DNA from: Cryptomeria japonica
Lineage: Eukaryota; Streptophyta; Pinopsida; Cupressales; Cupressaceae
Direction of reading: 5' to 3'
Assembly: GCF_030272615.1 (NCBI RefSeq)
Contig: NC_081412.1
Coordinates: 685,140,583 to 685,200,582 of the forward strand
DNA: 60,000 nucleotides
Position numbers and translations under genes: made by a program. Under the pieces are notes generated by a model. That model made no database searches. It saw only the letters and a list, made by a program, of their open reading frames with translations, and was not told where the DNA came from. This document shows, piece after piece, positions 22,629 to 35,346 of this stretch; position 1 is the first letter of the stretch; each line of letters opens with the position of its first letter.

Positions 22629-24233
22629 TGTTGGGAATGTGCCTTGAATTCTCTTGACCATATTCGAGTTGATCAGAGTATCCTTCACTGATGGAGAAAC
22701 AGAGTGTTACCTTCTTGGTTGTTGAACACTTTCTGATCGGTGTGTCTTAGGCCGATCGGGACAACTCTGGCCGATGAACTTGACTTCTTGGTTCGGTATC
22801 GGCTATCGGGAGAGATTGTTATTTGTTACACCAAAGTCCCAATGGGCTAGTTGTCTTCTGACTGAAATGCTTCACTTATCGGCATAGCAGGTTTGAATTT
22901 ATCCCGATGACCCAACGAAGTCGACTTCAATCATCGGAGTAACTTTGGCTTTGGGGAAGACTTCATGAGAGTTGTGTCGATGACCCGATGGAGTTGTGTT
23001 ATGCAGTTTGGGTTGATATCAGCTTTTGGAGTGACTTGTGGAGCGATATACCGATGGGGTGACTCATGTGCGGTCCACTCTGGTTATCGAGAGATCCAAT
23101 CTACCTGTTAGAGGTTATCCCAATGACTTGATGGAGTTGCTTTCGGTGATCGGTATTACTTGTTCACTATTTGGCCGAAGACCCGATGGTTTGGTGTTGG
23201 CATCCTCAGAGTGATCAGGGGGATCGGCTTTACCGGTTGAGTGTTTTGCCAATAACCAGTGGAATAGATACCATCGGGCCATTGGATTTACCGGTTGAGT
23301 GTTGTGCCGATAACCGGTGGAGTAGAGACTGGTTGAGAAGCAAGGCAATCGGGTATCATCGGGCCATCAACTTTACCGGTTGAATGTTGTTCCGATGACT
23401 AATGGAGTGGAGATCGACTGCAAGAGCAAGGTCGAATCGAGATCCAAAATGTGAACACTTAGACACTAAGGATGAGACACTCTATGTATATGAATATGAA
23501 CCAACCCGAATTCTTGATGCATGTGGGATATTGTGTTTCTCACGAATGCAGACCGATGGTTAGACTTCCTGGTGGTTAGAGTGACTAACTATCAGAGTGG
23601 CCAGAGGAAACTGAAACATAGCTGGACAAATGGAAGACCGTTGGATTCCATAACGGTTATGCCAAATCGATACACTGTAACCTTGGCTGTTACATATGAG
23701 AGAGTGAGCAGCGATGAAAGGGGGCGAATGAGTGAAAAAATCAGAGTGGCACAGAGAAGATGGCATGGAATGTCATTAAAGAATGACAAGAATTCTGAGA
23801 TGTCGTGTCTTGCTCGTTGTTTGAGGAGTGACAGAGTTTGATCTGTGGTTGAGCACAGAATGGAGTGACTACGAAGGGATGTAAAGAGGCTACATTGTTG
23901 TAGTTTTTTGGCATGTCTATAGTCTTGTATGTTCTACATGATGTGATAGCAGAGTTCTGAGAACAGAGTCCATAAAAGAGGATCTGAGTACTTTATTGTA
24001 ACTGTGTTGTTTACTGAATAAAGGGATCTCTTTTTAGTGGTGGGTTTTTTACCCGTAAGGGTTTTCCCATGTATATCTGATGTCTTTCTCTAGTGTTATT
24101 ATGCCTGGTTAATCCTAATCTTCTATCTGTGTTTATCTCAATGTATTGCAAAAGAATTAAAATACTTCCTTGCTAGAAAATCCTCTTAGAATTGATGTTA
24201 GGAGAGCATTTTCTGCACACTGCTTTCCTTACA
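22629..24233 (+). repeat. LTR copy 3 (terminal 3' LTR)
   Basis: 1605 bp, TGTTGG...TTACA, ending at the junction back into Element 1's LTR at 24234. It has the same U3 CCGATGA words, TTACCGGTTGA repeats, AATAAA and R/U5 block as the other copies. Confidence 0.85.
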
Positions 24234-24238
24234 CAGAT

Positions 24239-24719
24239 TGTTTGTAATTAAAGTGGGCACGTGAAACTGTGCTCAATCACACCAAAAAGGATCACCACAA
24301 TTGTATTACTACCAAAACCAATTGCCAATTCGATCTTATATATCTGATCTTAGTATAAAATAATTTCCTTCAAGTCAGCTTCAAGAAGTGTAACTTGTAG
24401 CTCCAAGTCGAATTCAATCTCGAACAAAACATAGCACTAGACCAAAAGAGTGTATTCATGCACTTCCTAAGGATCTTACCATTTATCAAGAACATGAAAT
24501 CAACCACCAAAATTACCACAATCATCGGAAATTATTCCAGACCAATACATCACTGAGATACCTAGTTTTACCGATTAATTGCAAACCGGTTAATTCCAGC
24601 TTCTAGATAAGATGAATCACGATCATTGGATTGAGTCTCCAATAAGATTTTCCATCAATGAAAACCCTAGACCATAAATCAAGCATCGAAGATAACCAGA
24701 TGAGTGTCAATTGCCAACA
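24239..24719 (-). repeat. Element 1 3' LTR, proximal part
   Basis: Continues the LTR interrupted at 15,285: TGTTTGTAA..., then GTGAAACTGTGCTCAATCAC as in the 5' LTR at about 39,010. It ends CCAACA, i.e. TGTTGG on the minus strand, directly beside the polypurine tract. Confidence 0.85.
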
Positions 24720-24734
24720 ATCTCCCCTTTTGGC
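24720..24734 (-). other. Element 1 polypurine tract
   Basis: On the minus strand this reads GCCAAAAGGGGAGAT directly before the TGTTGG of the 3' LTR, the standard Copia plus-strand primer position and composition. Confidence 0.85.
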
Positions 24735-25144
24735 ATTGATGGAAACACCTGTGAAAAAAATGTCTAAGTGTTGAAACTTGTGAAACCTGCACACCGGATG
24801 AAAGAATGAAAGAATTCTAAGGCTCCCCCTTAGATCAACAATCTAAAAATTTACATTACACTGGACTGTACACTCCATACATATAATCAGCCTGTACATT
24901 TTTCACCCCATCTCTCCTCCTTTGATAGCAATGCCAAAGATAGGGTGTGAATCAACATTGCCTATACATATATACACATTCATCAAATGATCAAATCTAT
25001 ACATTCTTCAGGACATCTACATATGCCATCTTAAGGAACCCAAGATATATGTTCCATCCTACCCACAAATTCTCCAAAATTGAAAGAAAACCATTTAAAA
25101 CATAAGCATGAAATTCTATAGTCGCAATCTCAGTAGGAGTCTCC

Positions 25145-28100
25145 TAAGACATGTTTTGAATGCAGTCTATCTTATGATAAACAAAGATGTCCAACTAGGG
25201 ACCAATTAGGTTCCAAAGTTCACATGTCCGCCTGATCATCCTCTCCTTCTCCTTCTCAAAACTCCTAATCTGCTCCATGATATTCAAAATTTGTCCTTCA
25301 ATACTGTTGGTTAAGCTAGTTGTGGTATCATAAGCTTGAGAAATATGAGCTAACTATCCTCTACAATTATGTATCTCCTTGTCTATCTCAATAGTAAAAT
25401 TGGTCAAAATTAGACAAGATTTATAAATTTTACATCCTTCCATTAAGGCCTCATCAATTAGTTTTAACTCCTTATCTAGTTGGGCCTTATCATTACTAAT
25501 CATTTAAATAAATATTTGAACTTTGGCATCTTTAAATTTCTCTATACCTTGCCAAGATGATGCCTTGGTTAAAGAATCAAACTGGGTGGATATATGATCT
25601 ATTAAGTTCTGAAGCTTACTAGATGAACTGGTGTTTGCAACAAGTTGTAGTGCCGGTACTACCTATTCTAAAACTTTAACTGAATTTTCAATGAGTCTTT
25701 TCTCTTCAGATTTTGTCTGTGCTAATTCTTGACTGGCTTGTGCTTGGAGAGTAGTAGCAACAATCATCCTCTCTACTGGAGACATCTGATTGAATGGTTT
25801 ATCAAAACTGATATTGAACTGTAGAAAACTCCCTTCCAGAATTTGAATTTTAGCTATGTTAATTGCCACAAGGATTGGAGTCTATGTTGCCTTACCCTTT
25901 CCTTTATTTGGTTCTTCCTATTTTTCCTCTACCCTTTTCTTAGCTTTGACCTATCTGAATTTGCCTTCTTTAGGTGCCTCCTATGCACCGATGTCACCTC
26001 TTGGTGCACCATCTTTTGCCTCTACTGATTTATCATTCTCTTTAGCACTCGACCTCAACAAAATCCAAAATTTGTTGTTCTGCAACTTCCTGACTGTCTT
26101 CCTCCTTATTTTCATCAATTATCGAAGGATTTTTTGACTAAGTGGCTTCATCTTGTGAGACAATTTCTACGAGTCAGTTCTTAGTAAGAAACTTCTTCCA
26201 AATTGCACTAGTTTCTCTCCTTATTTCTCCAACTTGACCAACCATCAGTCTATTTACTCTATGATTGCTCCTGAATTCCTTTTTATTCACTAACAAAATT
26301 AATCTATTAGTTTCCTCTATAGTGATACTGGTGCACTGCTTAACCAATTCACTCTCTTTTATTTCTCTATCCATTTGGCTAGCAGATTTTCTCCTAGCAT
26401 CAATTAAACTATACAAATCTTTGGGAAGATATTTTTTTAATTCATCCATGCTTTACTAAATACATCCATGTACAAAATTACAGCTTCCTCAATCTGGCTT
26501 TGATCCTTATCATCCATATTCTCATAATATACAGAGATGTTCTTCAATTTTCCATCTTTAATAATTTCATCAATTCATTTTTGAATAGAAAAAAGAGGAA
26601 CAATATGATACTCTATTTTAGAAGTTTTCATCTTACCAGATTATATTTCTTCATCCAAGTCAGACTTTGTCTTCTTTCCTTTCTTGGGCTTGCCTGCCAT
26701 CATAGGATCAGACCTTGCCTTCTTCTCCTTCTGCTCTTTCTTCACACTGCTGGATTGGGGTTTCCGTATCACTCTAGAAAATTCTCCTGTATTCAATGCC
26801 TTGGGAATTTTTGTATCTAATTTAGTCTCATATTGTACTGCAGAAACTATTACATATTCTCTTTGTGGTTTCTGCTTCTTCCTCAGAACACCTTTACCCT
26901 TAACAGATGGACCAGAGGGTTCTACTAGTGCAGGAGGTGTCTTCACCAGAGCAGAAGAAGGTCATGTCACCTTTACCTTAACTAGAGCAAGTGCAGTCTT
27001 TTGTTTCTTCTCTTTCTCAACTGCATCCCTTGCAACTCTAGTAGCTTTAACTCTCTCTCAAGGGTGTCCTTCTTCAACAAGAATGTCTTCTACTATTTTT
27101 ACAACTTTTCTTTTTCTTGCCGGTTTGGTGAACTTAGTGTGTAACTCCATTGATTTCTCCTTGCAGGTTTTGAATCTTTCTTCTTTGGTGTCTACTGGCG
27201 ATTTTAACAAATGTTGTGTGTAGGCATCCAAAGTATCTTCATCAACCTCATACCCCATAGGCATTATCCATACTATCCAGGGTTGAACTGCTTCCATAAG
27301 ACATTCATCTTTGTTCACCATATAGAAGATTGTCCCCTCACATTTCTTTACAATTTCTTTGGGGATTCTGACTCTCTATTTCATTTTGTCCTAAAAGGTT
27401 TTGAAGAAAGCCCACAAAGCATGATTCTGATTATCCTTGTTGCCAAGTCTATCAAGACCCTTCTTTATCTATTGAGCCACCAACCTATCAAAATCCCATT
27501 GTACTCTACCAGTTCTAGGGATCTAATTCATGAAATAAAATGCCAAACAAATAACCAAAGAACTAAATTTAAAGACATGATTTTTATCTTGCTTAATTTT
27601 CTTTAAATTTATCATCGGCTCCTCCAATAGCACACCGCACATGTCATAATGAGCATATTTCTTGACCATCTAATAGGCTACATGGATAGAAGTGCCAGAT
27701 ACATAATTCAATCGGTTAGACTGATATACCTTGTAGCCAATTACCATTGAAGAAAATTTGACATCATCCTCCTTGATTATGTTGATTTTCATTGATCACC
27801 CATCAAATTCTGCACCGGTTAATTTGTTCACTTTAGGGTTTGTGACCTTGCATAACCCTATCTTGTCACTGGTTTGATTCAAATAGGTTACCACCTTAAT
27901 TGCATCAATAGTGATCTTGTATGGTTGGTCAAGCCATATAAATTTAGCATGGATCCTATTGAGTACATTCATCACCCATTCCTTCTCATTGAATGGTGAA
28001 AAGTTTATAAATTGAGTGAAACCCTTTCTCTACAACTACGCAAATTCTGGCTTAGGGTTGCCAATATCATCCATGATACTATCAGTATAAAGATACAAAA

Positions 28101-28302
28101 TATCTTTAGAGCCAGCTTCCTCAACCTCACAATGAATGTAGGCTCGAACATCATCAACATGCAAAACCTTGTGCAAAATGAAAGAGAAAGCTCTAACTGG
28201 GTCTACTTTCATGGATTTGTAGGGGTGTTTCTTGAACATAGGATGGGTCCTATCCTTGAATTCAACAACCAGAGGGGTAGCAATGGAAGATGAGGATGCA
28301 AT
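25145..28302 (-). pseudogene. Element 1 ORF2, conserved protein of unknown family
   Basis: Homologous along its length to ORF2 of Element 2. The start position holds ATT where Element 2 has ATG (followed by a Ser-rich start in both). Order: RAYIHCEVEEAGSKDILYLY, then about 28,000-27,700 FIWLDQPYKITIDAIKVVTY and LTGAEFDG, then YKVYQSNRLNYVSG and NLKKIKQDKNHVFKFSSLV. At 27,270 it has IMPMGYEVDEDTLDAYTQHL. A Lys/Pro-rich linker follows (27,110-26,640), and the C-terminal third is predicted coiled coil rich in Glu/Lys/Leu. Several in-frame stops. No RT, integrase, protease or nuclease motif is visible. It may be a structural or RNA-binding protein of a non-autonomous element; function unknown. 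Confidence 0.75.
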
Positions 28303-28529
28303 TTCAAATTTTCAAAAAGTTAGACTTATTCGAAAAATACCTCAACAGGCTGATGGATACCCTAGATCGCTCGTCGGATCGCTTTTGCTCTTTGGTCACC
28401 TAAAAACCTTGATCGACTTGTTCTTCAACTTGAAAACAATATTCACAAAGTGAAGAATGATTATCATATTTTCCCTTTCTAACTTTGCAAACCCTAATTT
28501 CACTTTGAAATAAAAGCACCTCAGATATC

Positions 28530-29184
28530 TGTAATACCCTAAAAATGGTCATCTAAACCACATGCCCTCTAATCTCGACAACATCACCAAAGTCCTAACC
28601 AATAAAATTAAAATTAATCTTGAGCACACAATTAATTTCTTAAATAATCAAATTTCACATGGAAAATTAATCACTCTGAATTAATTAAATAAATATTTAA
28701 TTAATTGATCATTCCAAGTAAATCATTTTTAAACAATTATCTTATCCTATTATTAAAAATCCTAGCATATTTAATTAAATATATCAATTTGCCATTAAAT
28801 AATCAAAAAAGAAAACTAATTGGGAAAAAAATAATTAAAAATTGAGAAAATAAATCAAATGGAGATAATCTTGAAAATCAAATTAAAATTGAAGAAAAAT
28901 ATCAAAGAAAGCAATTAAAATAATTAAATATCAAAATTGAATGAAATAGAGAATAAATCAGTTTTTTTTATGATTTTATCTTAATTTTAGTTCAATTTCC
29001 TTTAAAACTAAGAAAAGAAGCCAATCACATCAATTCACATGGATTGTGCTTCCTCTTGGAAAGTCTTGACCACTCATCATCATTTGATCTTAGCCATTGG
29101 TTTCTTTCTGAAATTTGTATAAATTCAAGCTCTCATATCTTAATCAAGGATCTTGGAGAATATATTGTTATTATGTTATTTTTG
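28530..29184 (+). repeat. Tat element 5' LTR, 3'-truncated
   Basis: Matches the 3' LTR from TGTAATACC through CAATCACATCAATTCAC and ATATTGTTATTATGTT. Similarity stops after TTTTTG at 29184, where the 3' LTR goes on with CTCTAGG. The end of the LTR, primer site, gag, protease and most of RT were lost in one deletion. Confidence 0.85.
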
Positions 29185-29190
29185 TAATGG

Positions 29191-31539
29191 TTTATATCTC
29201 AGCTAGTAGATAAAGCTCAACCATTCACCAAGGCATTACGAAAAGGAGTCCAATACAACTGGGATGAAGATTGTGAACAACATCTAAAATAAATCAAAGA
29301 CTATCTTTCTAATCCACCCATATTGATGCCACCAATTCAAGGTAAACCATTGATTCTATACATATCAGCTACAAATACATCACTGGGGGAACTTCTGGCA
29401 CAACAAGATGAAAATAAAAAAGAAAGAGCTATATATTATATCAGTAGAACCTTCGTGTCCTATGAAATGAACTATACTATCATAGAAAAAGATTGTTTGG
29501 TATTAGTCTTTGCATCACATAAATTAAGACACTACATGTTAGTACACTCTATTAAGTTGGTGGCTAAGATTGATTTGCTTAAATATCTTCTCAACAAAGC
29601 AACACTTTGAGGAAGACTGGCTAAATGGGTCATGGTCCTTACAGAATTCAATATTGAATATGTAGAACGAAAATCCATCAAAGGACAGGTTATTGCAAAT
29701 CAACTTGTTCGTGCTCCACTTGAAGACAATCAACCTTTGCACATAGAATTTCCATATGAATCAATCATGCACCTTACTCAACGATCATGGAAGATGTTCT
29801 TTGATGGGTATTTCACTCAACATGGTTCTGGTGCGGGAATAGGTTTTATTACTCCTCAAAAATATTCAATCCCAAAAACTTACAAGATTCTCTTCCTTTG
29901 CACAAACAACATTGCAAAATATGAAGCTTTGGTAAATGGGATCAAGCTGGCCATCAAATGGAAGATTATTGAATTACACATCTATGGAGACTCCCAGCTA
30001 ATCATCAACCAAATCAATGATATATACCAAACTAGAGATGAGAAATTGATGCCTTATAAGAGAATGGTGGATGATCTCAAGAAATACTTTACCTTTGTAT
30101 CATTTCAATAGATCCCCAGATTAGCAAATAGAGTAGTGGATGCAATGGCCACCTTGGTGTCTATACCACAGCTACAGGAATCTAATTTCCACTTTGAATT
30201 CCTGGTGGAAGAGTTACATTATCCTACCTCTGATTCTCCGGAGTCCCAGATGGCCTGTTCTATTATTGGACATGACTCATCTTGCTATAGCCACATTTAC
30301 TCTTACCTGGATGACCAAGTTATCCCTACTAATCTTACCCGTAATGAGAAAATAAACCTAATCCAAAATGCTTCATGATACGTCATCATCACTAATGACC
30401 TATTTAGGTGAGGTTTGGATAGTACTTTTCTTAGGTGTCTAGAAACTGAAGAGTCCCAACACACATTATCCAAAGTCCATGAAGGTATTTATGGATACCA
30501 TTCAAACAGTCTAACTTTAGCATAGAAACTACTAAGGGCTGGCTACTACTGGCCAAACATGGAGAAAGATGCTATAAAATTTGCTAAAACTTGTGAGAAG
30601 TGTCAGCTACATGGGAACCTCATACACCCTCCAGCAAGGGATCTCATACCCTTCATTACACATTGGCCTTTTCAACAGTGGGCGTTTGATCTCATTGGCC
30701 AAATATATCCTGCATCATATAATGAACACAAGTTTATTATAATTCTCACTGAGTACTTCACTAAGTGGGTAGAAGCTATTCCACTCATCAAAGCAACTGA
30801 TAAAAAAGTAGCTTTGTTCATCCTTAACTATATCATATGCAGGTATGAGATACCTTCATCCATTGTGACTGACAATGGAGGGCAGTTCAAGAATAAAGAT
30901 CTAGATGAACTCTGTGAAAAATTCAAAATAAAATAGCACTGGTCATCCATATACTACCCTCAAGGTAATGGACAAGCTCAAGCATCTAACAAGAATTTGT
31001 TGACTATCTTAAACAAAACAATAAATAAATTTGGAAAGGATTGGCATCTACAGCTCAATCCTACACTATGGGCTTATAGAACAAGTATTAGAACACCTAC
31101 TGGGGCTACACCTTTTTCTTTGGTGTATGGGTATGAAGCAGTCTTACGTATTGAGGTGGAAATACCATCTTTAAGAGTTTCTTTGCAAGGTCTTATTACT
31201 GATAAAGACTACAGAATATCTAGATTGCAAGAACTCAAGTTGCTGGATGAATGTTGACAAGTGGTGTTTGATCATCTAAGAGAATATCAAAAGAGAATGT
31301 CTAGAGGTTATAACAAAAAAGTTTGACAGCGAGAATTTCAAGTTGGTGACCTTGTTCTAAGAGAAAATCCTAAAAATCAACAATTTCGAGACAACAAAGG
31401 GAAGTTTGAACCCAACTGGTTGGGTCCCTACATCGTTACTATAGTCTTTGGCTCTGGTTCCTATCAACTCTCAACATCAGAAGGAGAATAACTCTGTGAA
31501 CTGATCAACACCATCCACTTCAAGAAATTCTTCACTTAG
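29191..31539 (+). pseudogene. pol: Gypsy (Tat) pol remnant: RT end, gRNase H, aRNase H, integrase
   Basis: 782 codons in one frame with no frameshift but about ten in-frame stops. Order: RT thumb/connection (FISQLVDKAQPFTKALRKG); first RNase H at about 29,340-29,550 (LILYISAT, AIYYISRT, then KLRHYM), lacking the usual TDAS; second, archaeal-type RNase H at about 29,790-30,140 (MFFDGYFTQHGSGAGIGFIT, then KYEALVNG and IYGDSQLIINQI). Integrase follows at about 30,560-31,250, with zinc-binding CEKCQLHG, WAFDLIGQI and VTDNGGQF. The third catalytic acid is replaced by Gln (CAA at 30979-30981, in GQAQASNK), so the integrase is inactive. The C-terminal tail has VGDLVLRENPKN and PNWLGPYIV. Confidence 0.88.
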
Positions 31540-33039
31540 TATTCTCTGCTCAAGCAACCTGTACAGCTAAAAAGTCCTGAAGAAATCCTAAAAATCATAA
31601 AATGTCCCAAATAAAAAAAAAAAAAAAAGAGAAAAGATCTTTGCCAAGCAGGTGAAAACCTGGTAAACAGGGGCCTCTTGTACTCAAGTGCTCCATCTAT
31701 CAACGCAATGTTGGCATTTCCCATTTTCATTCCTTCTTTCCCGCATCTTTGCTTTCGCTTGTACATACCTTTTAGTCACTTTCATGACATCCTGGTTCTT
31801 TTGGAACACTCGTGGCTTGAAACCAATCAATGTCCTAGTCTTAGGGTAATCGACTGAGCAACTTACATGTCCTAAGCAATATCAACCAAGTCATCTTTCA
31901 GTCAATGGTACCTGGTCATCCACTCTGAGTCAGTCACTTGTCTCCCAACTATTGAAGAGTTTTATCACTAAGTACACAAGCAAAACAAGACTACTGAAAA
32001 CAATCACTAAATTGTTTGAGATATGCATGAAATTTTCTTTATGTGATGTCTTTTACACTATCTTTTGCTTATTATTCCCTTAGAGTAACTCGAGGAAGTG
32101 TATCTTGACTAAGAGGAGCAAGGATTGGGGGCATAATACTTTTCTTTGTTTTCTTCGTGTAGGAATGAATTTGATGATCTAGAAACATTGAATTAATTGG
32201 GTATCTGTGATAAGTGCCTTCACATCAAGGCGAAATCACCACACATACCTCGACTCTGCTTATTTGTATGCTACAGGGAAGTTGGAGTCATTTCTTTATT
32301 TGTTTGAGGGAATTTCTTTAATGTGCAACCTGGATGCATGCGTAATCTGTCCAAGGATATGAATGAAAAAAGGGTCATTGCCGACAAGATAATTAATATT
32401 GCATATGACAAGGAAGGGACTCTATTTTTTGTAAAACGCTCAGTGATGAAAATTAAGCATTCAAAATCCAGTGACTAGGTTTAGGTGGCATTCATTCTAA
32501 ATTTTATGCATTTCGAGTGATTTCAGCATAATAACAATGATCTCTTTATCTTTCGAATGAGAGTCTGAAGCAATCATATTTTCTCAGCTAAGTGGTCTCT
32601 TTTTCATCATCGCTTCTTCTATCGAGTACTTGTGTATTGAGATGTTAACTGAATACATGAGTATCTTATATAGATCCATACATTTCATTATTACGTATTT
32701 GCATTCATATTATTGCATGAAAAACTAAACATTTACATTACTAGTTACTCATTTTCATCATCCATTTGCATATGAAAAAGAAACAAAAATAAACATCCAT
32801 ATTCATCTGCATTACATACAACCATATTGAAAAAATAGGCATACATATAGAATAAAGCATATAGAAAGACATATCATAATCAATCAACACAAGTACGATG
32901 AAATCAAATCAAGATCTCATATATATCATCATAATCTCAGTGTCTTAGAGCACAAATAATATCAACTGTCAAATACAATGTCTCATTGGAGAAAGAATCA
33001 TATAGGCTACAAAAATGGGGTATATAACAAAATCTAGGA
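31540..33039. other. Tat element 3' non-coding region
   Basis: No gene seen on either strand apart from short frames. It includes a 16-A run (31613-31628) and a segment with GTGAAAACCTGGTAAACAGG just after pol. A long untranslated stretch between integrase and the 3' LTR is normal for Tat elements. Confidence 0.6.
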
Positions 33040-33437
33040 GCTATAAAAATCCATCTCTCTACCTCTCCCTCATCACGAGGTGGAGGAGGTGGTGCCTGTT
33101 GACCGACATCTTCTCTAGGTGCCCTAGCTCCCTCAAATCAAGCCATACTGTGAATACGAGACAACCTACTACGCTACTGGGACTGCTACAATATAAGTTG
33201 CAACATAATACATTGCCTGACTTGTCTGATGTAACACCTCTCGCTGAAGTGCATCTCACTCTACTCTGACCTCAACAAGCTGGTGGTCTCACTCTGCTAG
33301 TTGCGTTTGTGCCACTATCAAATGTGACTACAAGCCTACCAATATAGTCCTCAGAGACCATACTCCATCTAGTACCCCCTTCTCTCTCCCAGCCTTGCCG
33401 CCTCCCTCTCCACCTCCCTTCTCATCCCTTCACTGCC

Positions 33438-34835
33438 TCACCTACCTAGGAGCTTCTCTCTCCTCCTCACCTCCACCCTATGCCACCTTGGCACTTCCAG
33501 CCTCAACACCAACCGCCCTAGAGATCCACCCTCCCCTCTCTGCCACTGTCTCACTCCAGTTGGTATCCTGCTGCTACTAGCCCCAGGATCACCTCCTACC
33601 CACCTAGGTGCATCCACTCTTGGTCCCTGCACCTGTCCTCATCCTTGCACCTATCCTCATCATTGTACTTGACCCGGTACCTATACCTATGTTGTTGCCT
33701 CATCCTCGGCCTCCTGTATGAGAGGCGCATGCTCTCCAGGATCTATGAATCTAGGAAATGGATGTCTCTGGAACCAATCCCTATACTGGGGCAATACCCC
33801 CGCATCTGCAACATCCTCCAAATAATCCCATCTTAGTCATTGTAAACCGACTAACTCCTGCATACTCAATGCATATGATAACCTCAGAGCCCATCCTCAT
33901 CTCTCCTCCTCTCCATACCGGGCATAAGTTGTAAAGTCCTGAGATATACCCTGTGGTCTCCCATACTACCTCATCACTCTGGATACTATGAACCGCTCAA
34001 TGATAGACATTGATCAGCCGATAAGAGCTCTAGTCATTAATATATCCTTCCTCTACGCTCTCCAATCATCCCATAGCTCCAAAACCCTATACGGTATCCA
34101 TACTACAATGTTCAGATCATCCAACTGTCTCCTCCAGTACTCTGTCTTACCTTGATGGGGCTGAGTAACATAACATGAATAGCAATAAACAATGGGCCGG
34201 TGTGGCTCTCTAGAATCATCTACTATCGGCTTGTATACTGGGATATGCTCCCATGCCCATATATGCAAAACTAAAACTCCTGCTACCATACTCTCGCCCT
34301 CTCGATACACAACCTCGTGCATCTCATGATACATATGGGCCAGTAAACAAGATCCCTACCCTAATCTCTCAGTATGAGTCAACAGCCTCTCAAGCATCCT
34401 AAGCCAACCACACAGAAAACCCTGTTGTCCCCTATCCGACATAACAAAACAACCAAGGATACCTGCTAACATGCATGCCAGCGGAAACTGCTCACTATAC
34501 CAGCTCATCAGAACCTCCCAGGTGATAGCCTGCTCAAGGATAGTCTCATCATGGAATATCCATCTCAATGCTAAGATACCCAACAACTAAGCAGAATCAT
34601 AATTGACCTTGTTGTTGGTAAATGGAATCCTGAGAATCTGGTATACATCCTCGGGTGTGATCATCATCTCTCCTACAAGTAAATGAAAGGTATTATGCTC
34701 TAAATGAAACCATTCTACTAATGCAGTCAACATCCCATGACTCACACAGACATCTGGCATCTGAAGAAGGTGTCTGAAACCTCACAAATCAATATGTTCC
34801 CTATCTACGTTTGACAAACTACGAACTAACGCCAT
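33438..34835 (-). pseudogene. Antisense plant mobile domain (PMD) ORF inside the Tat element
   Basis: 466 codons on the strand opposite to pol, in one frame with several stops and no frameshift. ATG at 34835-34833. PMD blocks: FRHLLQMPDVCVSHGMLTAL, EMMITPEDVYQILRIPF, LLGILALRWIFHDE, VLAGILGCF-like (MLAGILGCFVMSDRGQQ), GWLRMLERLLTHTERLG, then a TAG where the family has Trp, MYHEMHEVVYREGES, LHIWAWEHIPVYKPI, TEYWRRQLDDLNIVVWIPYR, and a C-terminal PQYRDWFQRHPFPRFIDPGE (about 33,790). The rest is Pro/Gly/Arg-rich. PMD proteins (Arabidopsis MAIN/MAIL1 family) act in nuclear gene regulation and TE silencing; PMDs also occur inside plant transposons. Here the role is unknown. Confidence 0.82.
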
Positions 34836-34880
34836 CGTCGATGGATAAACACATCAAAACAAGACATCTAGCAATTGAAT

Positions 34881-35346
34881 CTGCAAAATCAAAAATAAAA
34901 ATTGTCAACATGTGATCCAAATTGTGCTAACAATATGCTAAACATGCTTGCGAATCCAAATATACCAAATACAAAGTAAAAAATTGATGTTTTGACCCTC
35001 AAACATGCTTGTTGTTTTTCATACGAGTTTTCACAGAAGGGCAGAATTTTGTACAAATCAGGTTTACACCTAGCACGATAAACTATCACCATATGAAAAA
35101 ACATAATACATCGCACTATAAAGTGGGCACTCAAGAACACTTTTATACGAGACGTGAGCCCACATCAAATGACAAACCCTATACGCCCATACGATAAACC
35201 ACCACAGAGATAGTTTATCATATAAGAAACAGTCTTATCCCGCATGATAAACCAAGGCTCATGACTTTCAATGACTCTAAATTGCAAAAAAATTAACCAA
35301 AATTTAAAATTTAAGAAATCAAACAGGCTTAAGATCGATCACTTAC
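34881..35346 (-). other. Predicted 5'-UTR intron of the antisense PMD gene
   Basis: On the minus strand, CCAACG|GTAAGTGATC gives a consensus donor at 35346, and TATTTTTGATTTTGCAG an excellent acceptor ending at 34881. The acceptor lies 45 bases before the PMD start codon. Prediction only; no transcript evidence. Confidence 0.55.

Larger units (their letters stand above)
15286..24233 (+). mobile_element. Tandem gag-only Copia-type retrotransposon (3 LTRs, 2 interiors)
   Basis: Structure is LTR-interior-LTR-interior-LTR: LTRs at 15286-16874, 18949-20553 and 22629-24233; interiors at 16875-18948 and 20554-22628. Each LTR starts TGTTGG and ends CCTTACA. Each interior starts with a GTGGTATCAGAGCCA primer site and ends with AAGTGGGAGAT just before the next LTR. 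Flanks are AAGAT (15281-15285) and CAGAT (24234-24238), a 5-bp duplication with one change. Each interior is only about 2.07 kb and encodes gag but no protease, integrase or RT, the arrangement called TR-GAG in plants. The tandem form fits unequal recombination between LTRs. Confidence 0.85.

Noticed and set aside
26684-27223. 179-codon plus-strand frame in Element 1
   Set aside because: Antisense to the Lys-rich linker of ORF2, whose homologue in Element 2 supports the minus strand.
34889-35140. 83-codon minus-strand frame upstream of the PMD ORF
   Set aside because: It lies wholly within the predicted 5'-UTR intron and has no motif.
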